A stretch of DNA of 64,000 nucleotides from Typhlomys cinereus (GCA_023101885.1 JALPQD010000224.1:2300355-2364354); one strand, 5' to 3'; numbered from the stretch's first letter, positions 1-9,685 are shown. Translations and numbers: made by a program. The notes: generated by a model from the sequence alone, not told the origin.

Positions 1-135
1 TCCTCCTGCTTATCCTTCCTTCCTCCCTCTCTTCTCTTCCTCCCTTCCTTCCTTTCTCTCTTCTTTCCTTCCTTTCTTTCTCCCGTCCTCCCTCCCTTCC
101 TTCTTTCTTTTCTTTGTTCTTCCTTTCCTCCCTAA
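1..135. repeat. Polypyrimidine (CCTT/CTTT-rich) low-complexity tract
   Basis: Almost only C and T on the plus strand, as irregular CCTT, CTTT and CCCT words. It runs off the left edge, so its full size is unknown. No coding or RNA signal is visible. Confidence 0.85.
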
Positions 136-149
136 GTTGCTTTTGTCAG

Positions 150-365
150 GTCATTTTACCCCAGCAATGGGAGAAGTAACTAATATGAAATTTAAAGTCA
201 AGGACCAGCAAGAAGGCTCCGCGGAAGGACACCTGCTTGCAAGCCTGAGTCCTTGGAAGCCACATGCTAGAGGAGAGAACTGATATTGAAAGACAGCCTG
301 CATGTTGTCTTTCTCTATTCCTTCCCTCCTCTTTCCTTCTCTCGCAAATAAATGAAATATCTAGA
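150..365 (+). mobile_element. Old B2/B4-like tRNA-derived SINE (diverged)
   Basis: Contains a degraded tRNA-like head ('CACCTGCTTGCAAGCCTGAGTCC'-type wording), then 'GGAAGCCACATGCTAG', a pyrimidine-rich stretch and an 'AAATAAATGAAATA' tail. This order matches the SINEs at 7405-7635 and 10585-10780. The copy is diverged, I see no clean target-site duplication, and the boundaries are approximate. Confidence 0.5.
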
Positions 366-469
366 AATAAACAGATTACTATAGAATCGTGTACTCTAAA
401 TGCAGGTGCCTCCATGTTTCTTTGAGGCCACAGAAGAAAAAGGGAGGACTTTCTGGACTACTGTTTGAT

Positions 470-765
470 TCTGGGGCATCCCCAAAAACGCACGTGTTAA
501 AGGCTTGGTCCCCAGTTTAGTGCTTTTGGAAGACGGGTCTTAGAAGGTCTTTCAGTCCTCAGGGGACACAGCCCAACCCATTTCCTCTTTCTCTCTCACT
601 TTGCACCATGTACCTCCATCACTTGCCGCCATGCCAGAGCCCCAAAAGTTCAGGGACTGAGTTGTCATGGAGAAAACCTCTGAAACCATGAACAAAAAGA
701 AACCTTTCTTATTTAAATTGATTACCTCTGGTATTTTGTCACTGTAAAGGAACATTAACAATCCA
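470..765 (+). repeat. Old dispersed repeat of the 'TTAAAGGCTTGGTCCC' type
   Basis: Reads 'TTAAAGGCTTGGTCCCCAG', then 'CTTTCTCTCTCACTTTGC', 'CCATGAACAAAAAGAAACC' and 'TTGATTACCTCTGGTATTTTGTCA'. This is a familiar mammalian interspersed pattern ending in a polyadenylation-like region. Diverged relatives appear to lie at 3530-3760, 12795-13085 and 44005-44345. I cannot place it in a named family with confidence. The next stretch, 766-927, shows nothing recognisable. Confidence 0.45.
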
Positions 766-927
766 GCTAGATTAATGCCATTACTTATAAAATAAAATAC
801 TTATTAATGCTGATGCTCTGAAGCTATAACCCTGGGCAATTGTTGTGGGATTTCATGAGGAAGAAGCTGGCAACCCATCAGATGGGGCAGCAAAAGTCCT
901 TGTGTTACATGAAAGAAAGCCTTCCTT

Positions 928-945
928 AGAATTGAGTGCAGTTTG
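928..945 (+). repeat. Target-site direct repeat, copy 1 of 3
   Basis: An 18-bp sequence beginning AGAATTGAGTGCAG, identical to 1521-1538 and nearly identical to 2915-2930. It is preceded by CTT, so the junction CTT|AGAA resembles an L1 endonuclease site. It is the left edge of two stacked L1 insertions. Confidence 0.9.
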
Positions 946-1520
946 CAAAAGAAAATCAACAAACCACAATCCAGAACTTCAGAGACTCTATATCAACCAC
1001 CTAGAAACTGAGGAACTAATCTCTCCCCATCCTGGCTCACGGGACATTTGGGAAGAGGGGGCGGTAGAGTGTAAGAGCAAAAGGATGGGAGGAGAAGATT
1101 TGCGATTCTCCACACAAGTTAGGCCGAAGCAACATAATTGGACTTTGCATGCTTGCGCAATGTCCAACACACTATTGACCTCACAAAGTCTAGCATTTGC
1201 TAAAGGCACCAAGATCCTTGGAGGCAAGGTTGGCAGCCACAGCAGTGTTCCTATGCTTAAGGGGAACACGGGAAAGGGTTCAGGAAATGCCACTGGTTCC
1301 TTGTACGTCGGAGGGAGGGCAGAGGTAGAGCAGGCATGCACAAGAAAGGAATCTTGGGAATTGGGGGGCGGAGGAAGGGGTTGGGGTGGGGAGGAGGGGT
1401 GAGAGGAGGGGGAGCAGGGGGTTGGGAGGAGGAGGAGGGAGGGAGGGAACTGTTGTACCTATTAAGTTTGTATGAGCTGAAATAATAATAAAGAATGTAT
1501 TAAATAAAAAAATAAAAAAA
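946..1520 (+). mobile_element. 5'-truncated LINE-1, 3'UTR only, with A-rich tail
   Basis: The sequence matches the complement of the L1 3'UTR at 62025-62600: 'CAACCACCTAGAA', 'TCTCTCCCCATCCT', 'AAAGTCTAGCATTTGCTAAAGG', the G-rich purine block at 1363-1448 and 'TATTAAGTTTGTATGAGCTG'. It ends in an A-rich tail (1498-1520). The element begins inside the 3'UTR, so no ORF2 remains. Apparent long open frames here are non-coding UTR. Perfect 18-bp direct repeats flank it (928-945 and 1521-1538), indicating a fairly recent insertion by target-primed reverse transcription. Confidence 0.9.
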
Positions 1521-1538
1521 AGAATTGAGTGCAGTTTG
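1521..1538 (+). repeat. Target-site direct repeat, copy 2 of 3
   Basis: Identical over 18 bp to 928-945. It sits between the A-rich tail of one L1 and the 5' junction of the next, so it serves as the 3' duplication of the first and the 5' duplication of the second. Confidence 0.9.
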
Positions 1539-2726
1539 TATGTACTCCCTAATAGGTAGATCCTAGTATCAAACCCACTTAGTGACATATTCAAAGATAA
1601 ATCTCTGTAATACCTACAGTAATCGCAAAGATTATAAACAAGAAGGAAGGGGAAGGAGTGCCCCCCCAGAAATAAAGAGGGGATTATGCTTCAGTGGAGA
1701 AAATAGGTCACCATCAAGTATTGCAAGTAAGTAGCGAGACATCTGGTGCAGCTCACTCTCACTTTCCTTCCTGGTCACTTGCGACTGAGGGAGTTTGATC
1801 TCACCAGTCAGGGAGAGTATAGTGACTGGCAGATAGATGGTAACCAGCCTGCAAATGGGAAACTGACCCTCCCTCACTGTGGTCTCCTACTCCTATTCCA
1901 TCTATCTTTGAATCTCCTCTTGTAGCAAGATCTTCATTTAAATAGCCTTTTATCTTTGGTTAGGAGGTAACCTTCAATACCAATCAGGATGGAGCCAAGG
2001 ATGGTGCAGGAACAGCAAGATTGAAAACAATAACAAACCATAATTCCAAAGACCCTATATTAATTACCTGGAACCAGACCAGCCAAATCTCTCCCCATCC
2101 TAAAGCTCAGGGAATTTGGAGAAGGGGCACAAGATTGTAAGAGCCTAAAGATGGGGAGAGGAACAACGATGCAAGATACTCCACACAGTTAGGGCTGAGT
2201 AGTATCATAATAGGACTTTGCATGACCTGTGCAAGGACACATGTCAATGACCCCCCAAAGTCTGCATGGATCACAGGCCTAAGATCCTTAGAGGCAAGGA
2301 TTAACACAAAATAGTGTCCTATACTAAAGGGGACACAAAAAGAGCTCGGCATGCACTGAGTCCTTACACCTCATAGAGGGAGGACCAGAGGAAGTTTGAC
2401 ATTCACACAAAAGGATGCTCCAGGGATGGGGGGGGGAGGGGCACTGGAGAAGGGAAGGGAGGGGGTGTGAAAAGAAGAGGAAGGGGGGCTGGACAGGTGG
2501 CTCAGGGGTTAAGCCTCTGCCTTGCAGACGGAAGGTCCTGAGTTCTGATCCTAGATCCCACGTATAGACGCTGGGAGGAAGCGGGGGCGGCCTGCGCTTT
2601 TGGTCCTGGTAGGGCGGAACTGTGAATCCCGGGGCAGAGTAAACAAGGAGGAGGTGGAGGCATCCATGGTGGTTCCTGAATTTGCCCGTGGTTCTACACA
2701 CACACAGACACACACACACACACACA

Positions 2727-2764
<38 letters not shown>

Positions 2765-2914
2765 AGAATTAATAATTAAAAAATTTTTTAAAAAAGAAGG
2801 GGAAGGAGGGAGAGTGCAAGGGGGACTGGGGAGGAGTGGAGGGAGGGAGGGAGCGGATAGGGAACCTATTAAGCTTGTATGATTGGGGAAATATAAATAA
2901 GTAAAAAAAAGAAA
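1539..2914 (+). mobile_element. 5'-truncated LINE-1: ORF2 terminus plus 3'UTR, with nested SINE
   Basis: Starts at the end of ORF2 ('TGTATGTACTCCCTAATAGG', matching the complement of about 63050-63070) and continues through the whole 3'UTR to 'AACCTATTAAGCTTGTATGA' and an A-rich tail. Its 3'UTR is closer to the L1 at 47.6-54.2 kb than to the one at 946-1520: it shares 'GGTTAGGAGGTAACCTTCAATACC'-type wording, so a different subfamily is likely. A SINE at 2485-2791 interrupts its G-rich purine block. Flanking repeats are 1521-1536 and 2915-2930 (15 of 16 bases match). Confidence 0.88.
2485..2791 (+). mobile_element. tRNA-derived B2-superfamily SINE (DIP-like), nested in L1
   Basis: Head 'GGCTGGACAGGTGGCTCAGG' with an A-box-like TGGCTCAGGGGTTAA and a B-box-like 'GGTCCTGAGTTC' (an internal Pol III promoter in this class). 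The body carries 'GGGGCGGCCTGCG' and 'CATCCATGGTGGTTCCTGAA'. A CA array (2693-2762) and an A-rich tail follow. A 15-bp duplication with one mismatch flanks it (2470-2484 and 2792-2806). It split the G-rich tract of the host L1 3'UTR. Short open frames across the CA repeat are not genes. Confidence 0.88.
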
Positions 2915-3144
2915 AGAATTGAGTGTAGTTAAAATTCCCTTCACATAAGCACAATTCAGTGGGTCAGTTTTACAAGGAAGTAAACACCCAAAGTCCAAAC
3001 ACACTAAGCACTGAAGATCTACATTGATCCAAAGGTAAATTCTAGGGTAAAATGGAGTGGAGGACCTGCATTCCCACCCATCAACGTGACTTCTCAAGAA
3101 ACGAGCCTTTTGCTAATGGATTAGAGAGCAAACAAGTCAAGAGC

Positions 3145-3325
3145 TGTGGGATGACTCGGTGGGTAAATCTACTCTCACGTGACCTGGAGACCAGAGTTCC
3201 ATCCTTGGAGCTCATGTGGTGGGAGAAGAGAGACTTCCTAAAGTTGTCTCTGACCTCCACATGTGTACATGTTCAAGTGCATCTCTCTCTCTCTCTCTCA
3301 AATAAAATATTGAAAGAAAAAGAAA
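3145..3325 (+). mobile_element. B2-like SINE
   Basis: Degraded head 'GATGACTCGGTGGGTAAATC', B-box region 'GACCAGAGTTCCATCCTTGG', then 'CTGACCTCCACATGTGTACA', a CT run (3283-3299) and 'AAATAAAATATTGAAAG'. This order matches mouse-type B2 elements more closely than the DIP-like group. About 200 bases before it (2934-3140) hold nothing recognisable. Confidence 0.65.
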
Positions 3326-3529
3326 CGAAAGGGAGAGCAAGGATTTCAAGCTTGGATTGTCTGGTGAAACAGGAGTGCAGCGCTGTGTGGACAGAGTGAT
3401 GTGTATCTTGACCCTGGTGACTGGAAGGAAGGACAAGGTCTTAGGAAGCATTGCTGCTATGGTTGGGGTTCGTGTCCCCTGAAGGTCTCTGTGCTACAAG
3501 TTTTGTTGCAAGCCTGTGGTGCCCTTGGG

Positions 3530-3760
3530 ATATGCTGGAACCTTGAAAATGTGAAGCCTAGTGAGCTTTCTGCTCATTCTAGTGCTTTGCAAAGGGCACT
3601 AGAATGCTCCCCCCCCCCCCTCGGCTGAGGTGAGATCAACAGCAGATATAATATATAGTAGCTTCCCCGGCTATAAACTTCTACAGGAACAAATTGCCTC
3701 ACCACAGACCCAAAGACAAGGCCAAAACCTCCAAAACCGTGAGCCAAAGAAAATTTTTCT
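3530..3760 (+). repeat. Old dispersed repeat related to 470-765
   Basis: Contains 'CCAAAACCTCCAAAACCGTG' and 'AGCCAAAGAAAATTTTTCTT', the 3' signature shared with 12795-13085 and 44005-44345. It holds a C run at 3608-3620. Family unassigned; boundaries approximate. Confidence 0.35.
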
Positions 3761-3769
3761 TAAGATTTA

Positions 3770-4085
3770 TGGATATGCAAGGCGATGTATGAGCGAGGGA
3801 TAGAGATGAGAGGGGGAGAGGGATTGTGGAGGGAGAGATAATTTCTTTCGGAATGATGAGGGAGGATTATTATGAGGGAGCGGAGATTATAGGCTATGGA
3901 AACTGTAGACTTCTCCTTCCTTCTCTTTCTCTCGTTCTCTTGTTCTAACTTTGGATTGGGGGGGATTTTCTTTTGTTTTAGTGGGGTTTTTGAGGGAGGA
4001 GGGGGGATCGTGGGGGGAGGGATCTTCTTGAAGAGGGGAGAAGCTTCTCTCTCTCTTACTTTCTTATATCTTACTCTCTCCATCT
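3770..4085. repeat. Low-complexity purine/G-rich then pyrimidine-rich segment
   Basis: Positions 3785-3895 are purine-rich (GAGGG/GAGA words). Positions 3956-4022 hold several G runs of 4-7, and 4042-4095 are CT-rich. Short frames of about 70-107 codons here follow from composition. The G runs could fold as G-quadruplex, but I see no gene. Confidence 0.6.
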
Positions 4086-4089
4086 CTCT

Positions 4090-4385
4090 CTTCTTCTTAG
4101 CGTATATGTGCCTGTGAGAGCCCAGGGGTGATGCTGAAAACGACCCTCAGTTGCTCTTCCACCATGTTGCTTTAAGCCGGAGACTTTAATTAAGCAGCGA
4201 ATCGCTAGCCAGCTTGCTCTAGGGATTCCCAGGCTCTGCCTTTGGGGGCTAGAATTACAGGTGAGACACATGCATGTCTGGCGTGTTTTATATGAGATCT
4301 GGGGATCCAAAGCTCAGTCCTTTGACTCATGTGGCAAACACTTTAATCCCTGAGCCGTATCCCCAGGCCCAAAGCTTCTTCTTTT
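4090..4385 (-). mobile_element. B3/B4-like SINE, reverse orientation
   Basis: Reads as the complement of a composite SINE. B1-like wording ('CCAGGCTCTGCCTTTGGGGG', 'GAATTACAGGTGAGACACATGC') precedes a reversed tRNA-like head ('CACTTTAATCCCTGAGCCG', 'CCCCAGGCCC'). The stretch after it, 4390-5030, holds nothing I recognise. Confidence 0.6.
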
Positions 4386-5049
4386 TGAGCTGATGATGAG
4401 GCTTTCTCCCTGCACCCCACAGAGGAAGCTTGACTAACGCTATTACCTCACCCTCCGGTTTTACGTGGACGTGGGCAAACACCTTTGGCAAGCCTGTCTC
4501 TTCTCCCTAGACTCCTTCCAGCCTATTTTTCTCAGTTTCAGATGACAGGAAAAACCATTAAGAATTTATACTTAAGTTTGGCTTGAGACCATTTTTGTGT
4601 GTGTGGAACCAGAGTGTTCTCCCACTGAATCTCATCCCACCCCAGTCCTCAACAGTGGTTAAACAGCCTCCTTTTAAAAATCTCATTTCACCTTTATTGC
4701 CGCATGATGAGTCAAGTCAACTGAAGTCCTCATTGTGTACACCCTGTGGCCAAAAAGGAGGCATGGGCTCCAGCGGGTCTCGGGGCCTAAGATTTCATAA
4801 CTTTCTCTCTGACGCACCTCGCCTGTGGCCTTCCAGAATAACAGATTTAGATCGCTTTAGGTGCACCCTATCCATTCCTTTGTGGAATATGGACTCCAGC
4901 AGATAGGTTAATCGTTCATGGCCAGGGTGCTGAATGAGTATTATCCTGATCTCAGTGGAGACCTGCGTTTAAATCTTCCCTGAAGCACTGATGAAAGTCT
5001 GTTCAGGTCCAAGCAGAGAAATGTAAATTTTTTAAAGTTGTCATGCCAG

Positions 5050-5358
5050 GGGCTGGAGAGGTGGCTCAGGGGTTAAGCCTCTGCCTTGCAGGCGGAAGGT
5101 CCTGAGTTCCGATCCTAGACTCCACGTATAGATGCCAGGCGGAAGTGGGGGGCGGCCTGCGTTTCTGGTCCTGGTAGGGCGGAGCCTGTGAATCCCAGGG
5201 CAGAGTAAACAAGGAGGAGGTGGAGGTGTCCATGGTGGCTCCTGAATTCGTCCGTGGTTCTACACACACACACATACATGCACACACACACACACCACAC
5301 ACACACACACATACACGCACGCACACACGCACAATTGAATAAATAAAAAAACACATAC
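5050..5358 (+). mobile_element. DIP-like SINE with perfect 19-bp target-site duplication
   Basis: The cleanest copy of the main SINE: a full tRNA-like head ('GGGGCTGGAGAGGTGGCTCA'), B-box region 'GGTCCTGAGTTCCGATCC', the GGCGGCCTGCG body, the 'GTCCATGGTGGCTCCTGAA' block, a CA-rich stretch (5262-5332) and 'AATTGAATAAATAAAAAAAC' as tail. The 19-bp direct repeats at 5031-5049 and 5359-5377 match exactly, implying recent insertion by L1 machinery. Its frames of about 90 codons across the CA repeat are not genes. Positions 5378-5880 hold nothing recognisable. Confidence 0.93.
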
Positions 5359-5884
5359 TTTAAAGTTGTCATGCCAGCAGTGAAGATGACCACGATTGAA
5401 TGACTTCGAGTTTTAAAGTGTCTTAAGAGACCTTAGAAGGCACACAGTCTTCTCACCGTGGAAACACCATCCATCTTGGCAAGGAAGGAAGTGGTCCACC
5501 CTGAAGCTGTAGACCCGTCTCCATCTTGGCTCTTCTCAGTTTGGGGAGGGGAGTCACTGTGGAATTCTCTGGAGTGCCCACCCAGGATACACTGTGCATA
5601 TTAACCAGGCAAAGAGCTTGCTGTGGTGCTGGGTCAGCTCTAATTGGCCTGGAGTCATCACTGTTGCTTCATTTTCTGGGAACTGACTCAACGGTCACCT
5701 GTGCAGCGACACATGTTGGAGACCGGAGAACCTATTAAATGGCTGCAAAACTAGACAGGCAGCACAGCTGTGGTCTTGCCCTGGTGTCGCCACCAGCTCC
5801 ATGCCAGGCTCAGAGCCAGAGAGGCAAAACACCCCCCAATAGCTTGCCAGTGTCCCTACAACCTTACTCCTGTCCCATAGTACC

Positions 5885-6120
5885 TTTTTAAAAATAAATA
5901 AATAAAGCTTAAAAAAGTTTTAAAAATTATTTTAGTGTTACATAATGAACATAGTGAATTTATAATATTCTCACCCCTTAACCCCTGACTCCATCCCCTG
6001 TCCTGTTCCCTTTACAACCCTTCTTCTCTCCTGCCAAACTCTGTCCTATTTTCAAGTCTTTTCACACGTGTGGTCCACTGGGCTTCATCTAGTTTGCCTT
6101 TGATGACATGCCTGAGTATG
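5885..6120 (-). mobile_element. Old LINE-1 3'UTR fragment
   Basis: Complement-orientation L1 3' end: a T/A-rich start, 'TATTCTCACCCCTTAACCCC', 'CCCTTTACAACCCTTCTTCT' and 'TGTGGTCCACTGGGCTTCATC'. The segment at 55250-55450 shows the same order. It is more diverged than the L1 copies at 47-54 and 62-64 kb. Positions 6120-7100 show no feature beyond a short TG-rich run near 6975-7010. Confidence 0.55.
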
Positions 6121-7109
6121 TGCTGGAGCTAGAATAATCATTCAAAATGGGATGGCATGAGGAGAGCAATCTTCGTTTCTTCCTGTTAGCTGCGTCTCAT
6201 CATGTCTCAGGCAGATGTGAGGCCATCTTGAAATCATTTCCCCGTCCTTTGCCAAATGTTCGGCGTAGGAAGTTCCCAGTGCAAGTTCCGTGAGGACATA
6301 TGGCGCGCCCATGAATCACGCAACCACAGTCCGTCTTCCTGGAATATGTCTGCCGCACGCACACGTGTTCATAAATGCAAAGATGAAGATTTCTCAGCGT
6401 GTCTTGTGTGTCCAAGTGTCCCCTATCCCACTTTTCCTGAGAGTTTTAAAACAAACTTGGTGGGATTAAAGTTAAAAGCTGGGTTGTTCTAGTTCAGAGT
6501 GGAGCAGCTTGTCTCATAAAGCCGAGTTTCTTCTCTGTCCTGTCCCTGCACAGAGTGTATTTGTGGGAATACTGGATGTTCAGTTGAGTTTTATGTTCCC
6601 CAGGCAATCGGTTTCCAAGTCTACTCAAAATGAAATACCCAGCAAAGAAACTACTAGAAAAGCATGTCTTACTTTTTTCTCATAAGATAATACTTGGTGT
6701 CCCAATTTGCACGATATATGGCAATCTTGGTTTTTCTTCCATAATGAAAATGTGTTTTTTACCATCCGCGTTTTGGAATAATCTAGTATTGATGTTAAGA
6801 GCTAATGTTAGTTACCATGGAAATAACGGACAGGACCCAGAACAGGATTACCCTGCCATCTTTCTGGCCCTGCAATGTGAACTTTCGTAACCACACCTGA
6901 TCAAATGGTTCAGCTACGCTGCTGGGTACACCAATCAAGAGGACTAGATTGAGAAAATAAACTTTGTGTGATGATGATGTGGTTGTGTGTGTGTGGCGGT
7001 GGTGTGTGTGGTATAGCACATAATTTACCTGCATGCTGTTATTTCTTTCCTGGTTTCTGAATCTTGGCTATGTTTCCAATGAGATTACAACTTATTTGAG
7101 AATATCACT

Positions 7110-7325
7110 AGTCTCATTTATTCATTATATCAATATTTACTGAATGTTCTTTAAAACAATCTGGGATCGTTTCCCATATGCTGATGCAAGTTAGATTCAG
7201 ATAACTCTTAATTTCAAAATGCACTTTCCATCCATCCACCCATTCAGGTCACTCATTCAGCTATCCGCCCATCCATCCATCCATCCAATAAAACTCTACT
7301 GAAAATCGTTTTGTTCCAGGCCTCA
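7110..7325. repeat. Possible L2 relic with (CATC)n
   Basis: 'TTATTCATTATATCAATATT' plus 'TACTGAATG' and, after a CATC run (7264-7287), 'AAAACTCTACTGAAAATCG' with 'CCAGGCCTCAGCTGG' recall the 'ATTTATTGAGCACCTACTATG' end of L2 elements. Weak and diverged. Confidence 0.3.
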
Positions 7326-7404
7326 GCTGGACCCCAGAACAACGATGGAAGCATGACACCTGCTCCCAGGTCTACTGCTTTTCCTTCACATAACATTGTC
7401 TGGC

Positions 7405-7635
7405 TTGGGGATGCACGTGTAGGAGGAAAAGGCACCTGCTTACGAACCTGGCAACCTGAGCTCAATCCTGGGAAGCCCACACGTAGAAAGAAAGAAATGA
7501 CTTCTGAAAACTGTACCTGATTCCCCTGTGAGCCTGGACAGTTCTCTTCTCTCTCTTATCACCTCTCTATCCGTTTTCATCTCTTTAGATATCTTTCTCA
7601 AGCAAGTGAATAAGTAAATAAAAGAGTTTAACTTT
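7405..7635 (+). mobile_element. B2/B4-like SINE
   Basis: 'GGCACCTGCTTACGAACCTG', 'GCAACCTGAGCTCAATCCTG', 'GGAAGCCCACACGTAG', a CT-rich stretch and 'AAGTGAATAAGTAAATAAAAG' as tail. Same subfamily layout as 150-365. Frames on either strand are not genes. Confidence 0.6.
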
Positions 7636-7877
7636 ATCATATTTTTTCAATTTCAGTAGTGGCAATATTTGGAGAAATAAAACAGGAAAGAAATATTTAT
7701 TAGAATAAACATTGTTCTAGAATAGCAACAACGGTAACTCGTTTTGGCCAGCAGAGAGTAATGGTCCATCAAGACCCTCAATCTCCATCGTCTTATTGTA
7801 AAAACGCAGGAGTATAGTGGTAGCCCATCATCCGTCAGTCTTATCAGGTCTCCGGAAATGGGAGTTAGGATGCTTTC

Positions 7878-8005
7878 TTCTGGCTGGGGAGCTGTCTCAG
7901 CACTACAGATGTCTGAGATCCTGGGTTCACCCTCAGCACTGGAAAAAAGAGACAAGGAATAGGAGCTGGAGTAGGAGAGGGAGGCAACGAAACAGGGGAG
8001 GAGAG
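7878..8005 (+). mobile_element. ID-like/B4-like SINE fragment
   Basis: 'TGGCTGGGGAGCTGTCTCAG' followed by 'GAGATCCTGGGTTCACCCTC' and 'AGCACTGGAAAAAAGAGA' gives A-box and B-box-like elements of an ID-type head. Boundaries approximate. Confidence 0.5.
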
Positions 8006-8182
8006 GGAAGGCAACCTTTCTCTCCTGTTGCGTAAGGATCCAAGGAAGACGAGGATTTGGTGGTGGATGATGTCTTGATTTTGTTACATTTTTCCGCTTG
8101 AACTCAATCTGTTTGTCATCCTCTGATGTTCACGTGATTGGAATTTCTGTATCTGCCCCTGAGAGAAGATGCCCTTTTGTTG

Positions 8183-8622
8183 CAGTTGCCCTGTATGGTT
8201 GTGATTAATGGACCACAGACAGCTTAAGTGAGGATATGGGTTTAATGTCTCTACGATATAGCTGGTAACAGTTCATAGTTCCAGCTTGATCATAGGAGAG
8301 CTCCTGCATAGCATCACCAAGCCAAGTGAACTGGCCACAATAACCACTCGTCTACATAGCAGCTGAGAGAGGAACAATCCTATTACTATGCCGACCAGCA
8401 ACATCTGGCAGAGCCGTACACAACAAAGAGGCCACTCTCTCAACCAGCTGTCTGTTTTTTATTCCAGGGCTCTGTTCCACCCACCATGGGCTGGGCCTTC
8501 CCCATCAGCTAGACAATCTCCTGCAGGTTTGTTCTGGGCTTAACCCAACCACTAATTCTCTACAACTGTGCTTAAACCCTCAACTATCAAGTTGACACCT
8601 GTGCTTAACTATGACACCTTGA
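8183..8622 (-). repeat. ~420-bp 'GTCAACTTGATGG' repeat, reverse copy
   Basis: Its right end reads 'CAACTATCAAGTTGACACC' (8580-8598), the complement of the left end of copies at 9103, 20043 and 40745. Internal landmarks such as 'AGACAATCTCCTGCAGGTTTG' and 'GGCTTAACCCAACCACTAA' are shared with the copy at 17110-17530. No reading frame of note. It may belong to a rodent URR1/hAT-like non-autonomous family, but I cannot confirm that. Confidence 0.7.
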
Positions 8623-8910
8623 TTTTCTGACCCCCCCTTTCTTCCTTTGCCCCTTCATCTTGGCAGCTTCTATGACCCTCTGCCCCTACTACCCCTCAGC
8701 TCCATAGGACTCCCCTTTGGTCCCATTCAGTTCTTGCTGTGTTCCCATTTTCATTTCTTTCGAGTTCTCCAGAAGATACTACGCTCTGGTCATGGTCTGC
8801 TTTATTGGTAAAGACAACTCAAGCTTCTCCAAGTAGAAGATGGAGCTTTGTTCATCTTGTGGTTCCTGAACAATCTTTCTGTGTGAACCAATCTATTAAA
8901 AATCTCTCTA

Positions 8911-9100
8911 GTGGCCAGGGAGATAGCTCTGGGGTTAAAGTTTTTGTGTTGCAACCAAAAGACCTGAGTTCAAATCCCAGATCTCACATAAAAACACTGG
9001 CATAAATATCAGAGGCCTGTACTTCTGACCCTGGAAAGCAGAGCCTGGGAAACCCCAGAGCAAAGCAGTCAAGAAGGATTTCCCAAGTCACCCTTAGGTC
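8911..9100 (+). mobile_element. DIP-like SINE, 3'-truncated
   Basis: 'GCCAGGGAGATAGCTCTGGG', 'AAGACCTGAGTTCAAATCCC' and 'GAAAGCAGAGCCTGGGAAAC' mark a member of the subfamily at 40042-40318. It stops in 'TCACCCTTAGG' without a CA tail, directly against the next repeat. Positions 8625-8910 are pyrimidine-rich and otherwise plain. Confidence 0.7.
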
Positions 9101-9102
9101 TT

Positions 9103-9419
9103 GTCATAGATGCAGATGTCAACTTGATGGTTGAGGGCTCAGGTTCTGAGCACATTTGTGAAGGATTAGTAGTTAAGTAAGCCCAGAGTGAACCTGCAGG
9201 AGATTGTCTAGTTGATAGCCTGGCAAGTGAAGCTTGTCCCTCTCTCAATCATTATGTGGATATGGTATAGCCAGTTCCCTTGAATCCTGGGGTAGGTGTG
9301 GGCTCTTCTGCCAAGCTGGAGTAAGAACTGTAATCATTGTAAGTCGAAATAAGTCCCATGTTCCCTTAAGCCTTTTGGTTATGGATTTATCAGCAACAAT
9401 GCAGAGTAATTGCAACAGG
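9103..9419 (+). repeat. ~420-bp 'GTCAACTTGATGG' repeat, internally deleted copy
   Basis: Begins 'GTCAACTTGATGGTTGAGGG' and ends 'TATCAGCAACAATGCAGAG'. Compared with 20043-20475 it lacks about 100 bases after 'GATTGTCTAGTTGATAG'. It abuts a truncated SINE, so the junction may be an old rearrangement. Confidence 0.7.
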
Positions 9420-9447
9420 CCTCTATAAACACACATATGTCCTCTTG

Positions 9448-9482
9448 TACACACACACACACGCACACACACACACACACAC
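9448..9482. repeat. (CA)n microsatellite
   Basis: CA repeats with one CG interruption. The derived His/Thr-rich frames are not genes. Confidence 0.9.
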
Positions 9483-9514
9483 CTCTGATGTGTTCCATGA
9501 ATGGCATTATCAGC

Positions 9515-9685
9515 ATTTGTTCATTCATTCATTTATTTGCTCAACTGAAATTTCTTCAATTAGCTGTTACATACATGCTGTGGGGATGTCACCAACCCCC
9601 GAGGAGTCATCCACTCATCTGCCCAGTGCCTATTGTTTTAAACTTGTGCTATAACAGCATTAAGCTAAGTGCAGGGACAAGAAAT
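9515..9685 (+). repeat. Possible L2 relic
   Basis: 'TTCATTCATTCATTTATTTG' and 'CTCAACTGAAATTTCTTC', then 'GCTAAGTGCAGGGACAAGAA', echo the 3' region of L2. Strongly diverged. Positions 9690-10200 show nothing else. Confidence 0.35.

Noticed and set aside
845..1402. 185-codon forward frame
   Set aside because: It starts in flanking DNA and runs through an L1 3'UTR; homologous UTR copies in this window do not keep the frame.
2324..3097. 257-codon reverse frame
   Set aside because: It crosses the L1 3'UTR, the nested SINE and its CA array; there is no conserved protein.
7968..8035. Arg/Gly-rich short frame after an ID-like SINE
   Set aside because: It comes from purine-rich sequence at a SINE end and has no supporting feature.
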